Positions 62,130 through 64,000 of a stretch of 64,000 bases of DNA are shown in pieces. The DNA comes from Coriaria nepalensis (lineage: Eukaryota; Streptophyta; Magnoliopsida; Cucurbitales; Coriariaceae). The first letter of the stretch is position 1. The number at the start of each line of letters is the position of its first letter. A program made the position numbers and the translations under genes. The DNA lies in NCBI GenBank assembly GCA_027186245.1, contig CP114489.1, forward strand, positions 9,679,501 to 9,743,500. The letters run 5' to 3'. The notes under the pieces were generated by a model. That model was not told the DNA's origin and made no database searches. It worked only from the letters and a program-made list of their open reading frames with translations.

Positions 62130-64000
62130 ATGGCCGTTTCTTCTCCTTCTCAACCACGATTTTTCAAAATAATCATGAGCGAAACTCTCCACAGCAGAAG
62201 GCTTGTAAGTTACATATATATACTCTCTCCTCTGTTTTTTCACTGCATATAATATGCCCATGCATTCAAACTGGCATGGAGTGATTTCTAGATGAATGGT
62301 TTTCTCAGAAAGATGTAAGAGAAGAGGTGGCGGATTCATTTGGTCAAACCTCTTCACGTTTTTTTACCTGTTTATTGGTAAACTGATTTTTCGAATACTC
62401 TGTTTTGTCAACTTTTAGCTTGAGTTCTTGCCTTCTCTTCTATTTCTTCAAAGTGATTCTTAATGAAACCGTTCAAAATAGGAGACTTGTAAATCAATTA
62501 CCTTTTTCCCTTTTCTTTATTTTTAAGACAAATAAGTTAATCCACAACTTTTGGCTTTTGAATTTTCATTTATTTTATCTTAGAAGCATGTTTATGAACG
62601 ATTAAGCTTTATTATAACTCTCTAATTCTTCACAGAGAATTCCGAAAAAATTTGCGAGAAAATATGGGGAAGCTTTATCTAACTCGAAAGTAGTCATAAA
62701 ACTTCCAAGTGGTTTAGAATGGAAAGTAGGATTGACAACAAGCCATCATAAGGTTTGGTTGAACAAAGGATGGCATGACTTTGCTAAATATTGTAAATTA
62801 GATGAAGGTCATCTCCTAGTCTTTCAATATCTTGGAGATTCGTGTTTTGAAACTTCTATATTTGATAGAAGCGCAACCGAAATAGAATATCCTTGCAATG
62901 TTGCTGAGAAAGAACCGGAAGAGAATATTGGAGATGCCGAGGACAACGTTTCTGTTGAAATTCTCGACGACTTTCCAAGCTTCCGAACTCAAAGGCCGGA
63001 AGAAGAATCTCCTTCACCTTGTCCTCCTAATAAGAAGATGAAAAAAGAAGGCTCATATACCCGAAGATTAATAAAAACTATGACTGCTCTTGAAAGGGCG
63101 AGAGCTTTCAACTCTGAAAACCCATATTTCCTAGTTGTTATATGTCAATCAATGGTTGGATCAAAATATAGCATGGTAAGGCAGCTGTAACATATATACC
63201 GAGTTTATATGTATTCTTATTTATGTCTTCCTTTCTCTCTCTCTCTTTATTAACCTGATTTCTTCTTGACAGCGTGTGCCTATCGATTTTGCTCGAAAGT
63301 ACTTCAAACAGAACGATGAGATTATTGTTAAGGTCTTAGATGGCAGAAAATGGCCTTTAATATGTTGTTGGCATAAACATGGAAATCTACCTACCCAACT
63401 AAGTTTAAATGGTTGGAAGACGGTTGCAATAGGAAATGACTTGAAAGTAGGTGATGTCTGTGTCTTTGAGATGATACAAGACGATGAATTCTCATTTAAT
63501 CTTACAGTCTTTACTTCCGAAGGTTAAAAGAAGTTGTTTTCTTATAATCTATAGAAGTCATTACTCATTTTTTAGTCTTGTTCATAACTAATAACACACT
63601 CTATCATTTTGTTTCTTTCAGGTAATGAAGGTGAAGCGAAAAGAGTTATCGAACTTGAGAAAAGAAAGACGAGTCCCGACCTTGAATACAACCAAACCAG
63701 AAATGTCATTGTGAACGGAAGAAGAGCTAGTAGTATTCCTGCTTTCACTTCTGCAAATCCTTTCTTCACCATTTCTATGTGCCCGTCATATGTTACCATG
63801 GGTTATTTGGTAATTCAATTTTTCTCGAAATGAACCTTACATAGTAGCAGAGCTATTAAATTTTTTCTGTCTCCAGAAGCTAACTCAATTCTTACATGTT
63901 ACAAATAGAATGTACCTGCTGATTTCGTGACAAGATACCTAAAAGCTTCATCCTATTTGAAAAATGGCGATGTCATCCTTCGGAATGCAGATGGGAGAAC
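62130..64000 (+). CDS. B3-domain (REM/VRN1-like) gene, 3' end beyond the window
   Basis: Exons: 62130-62204 (MAVSSPSQPRFFKIIMSETLHSRRL), 62636-63175, 63273-63522, 63622-63809 and 63909 onward, cut by the window edge; all phases agree. B3-1: RIPKKFARKYGEALSN, KVWLNKGWHDFAKYC, LLVFQYLGDSCFE, IFDRSATEIEYP. An acidic Ser/Pro-rich linker with NKKMKKEG, a nuclear-localisation-like stretch, follows. B3-2: RVPIDFARKYFK, GWKTVAIGNDLKVGDVCVFEMI. B3-3 starts NVPADFVTRYLK and is incomplete. No disruption is seen in the visible part, so this is the only probably intact member of the local cluster. A second possible first exon lies at 62405-62488. Confidence 0.88.
62405..62488 (+). other. Alternative or relic first exon of the B3 gene
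   Basis: An ATG frame of 28 codons ends FFKVILNETVQNRRL directly before a GTAAAT donor, in phase 0, paralogous to the first exons at 62130, 53415 and 52429. It could splice to 62636 as an alternative start, or be a leftover of a duplication. Confidence 0.5.

Overview
The window is nuclear DNA of a eudicot plant. Host genes carry GT-AG introns, flanks are AT-rich, and remains of Ty1-copia, Ty3-gypsy, hAT and LINE elements fill much of the rest. The species cannot be named from the sequence. Exon structures below were read by hand from splice sites, frame continuity and family knowledge; no alignment or search was run.

Intact-looking host genes, left to right: a mitochondrial calcium uniporter (1394-3635, -), cytosolic ribosomal protein S13/uS15 (15276-16627, -), a UPF0496/DUF677 membrane protein (17999-19153, -), then a same-strand series of stress enhanced protein 2 (24149-25113, +), replication licensing factor CDT1 (26096-28623, +) and plastid 4-alpha-glucanotransferase DPE1 (29074-34131, +). 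After these come a tRNA-Leu(AAG) (34715-34795, -) and a CYP78A cytochrome P450 (42659-44598, -). From 52.4 kb to the right edge lies a tandem cluster of REM/VRN1-type B3-domain genes on the + strand; the last runs off the window.

Between these genes are a degenerate gag-only gypsy-like LTR element (9262-13376), an MFS transporter pseudogene split by a copia fragment (20285-22515), a 5'-truncated copia element with its 3' LTR (35155-38676), a large foldback structure (40478-40992), a probable plastid ycf2 insertion (47041-47303), a hAT transposase relic followed by gypsy integrase debris (49515-51690), and several tandem repeats.

The clearest story is in the B3 cluster. A structurally complete copia element (54164-59465, LTRs of 658 and 630 bp, 5-bp target duplication ACAAG) sits inside an exon of a three-B3-domain gene, and removing it restores the frame to match the neighbouring paralog. 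That gene also carries an independent in-frame stop, and the upstream B3 copy has a frameshift, so two of the three B3 loci look inactive. I found no wholly new biological system. The best candidates for follow-up are the foldback locus at 40.5-41.0 kb, the nested inverted repeat at 38.7 kb, the duplicated open segment upstream of CYP78A, and the B3 cluster.
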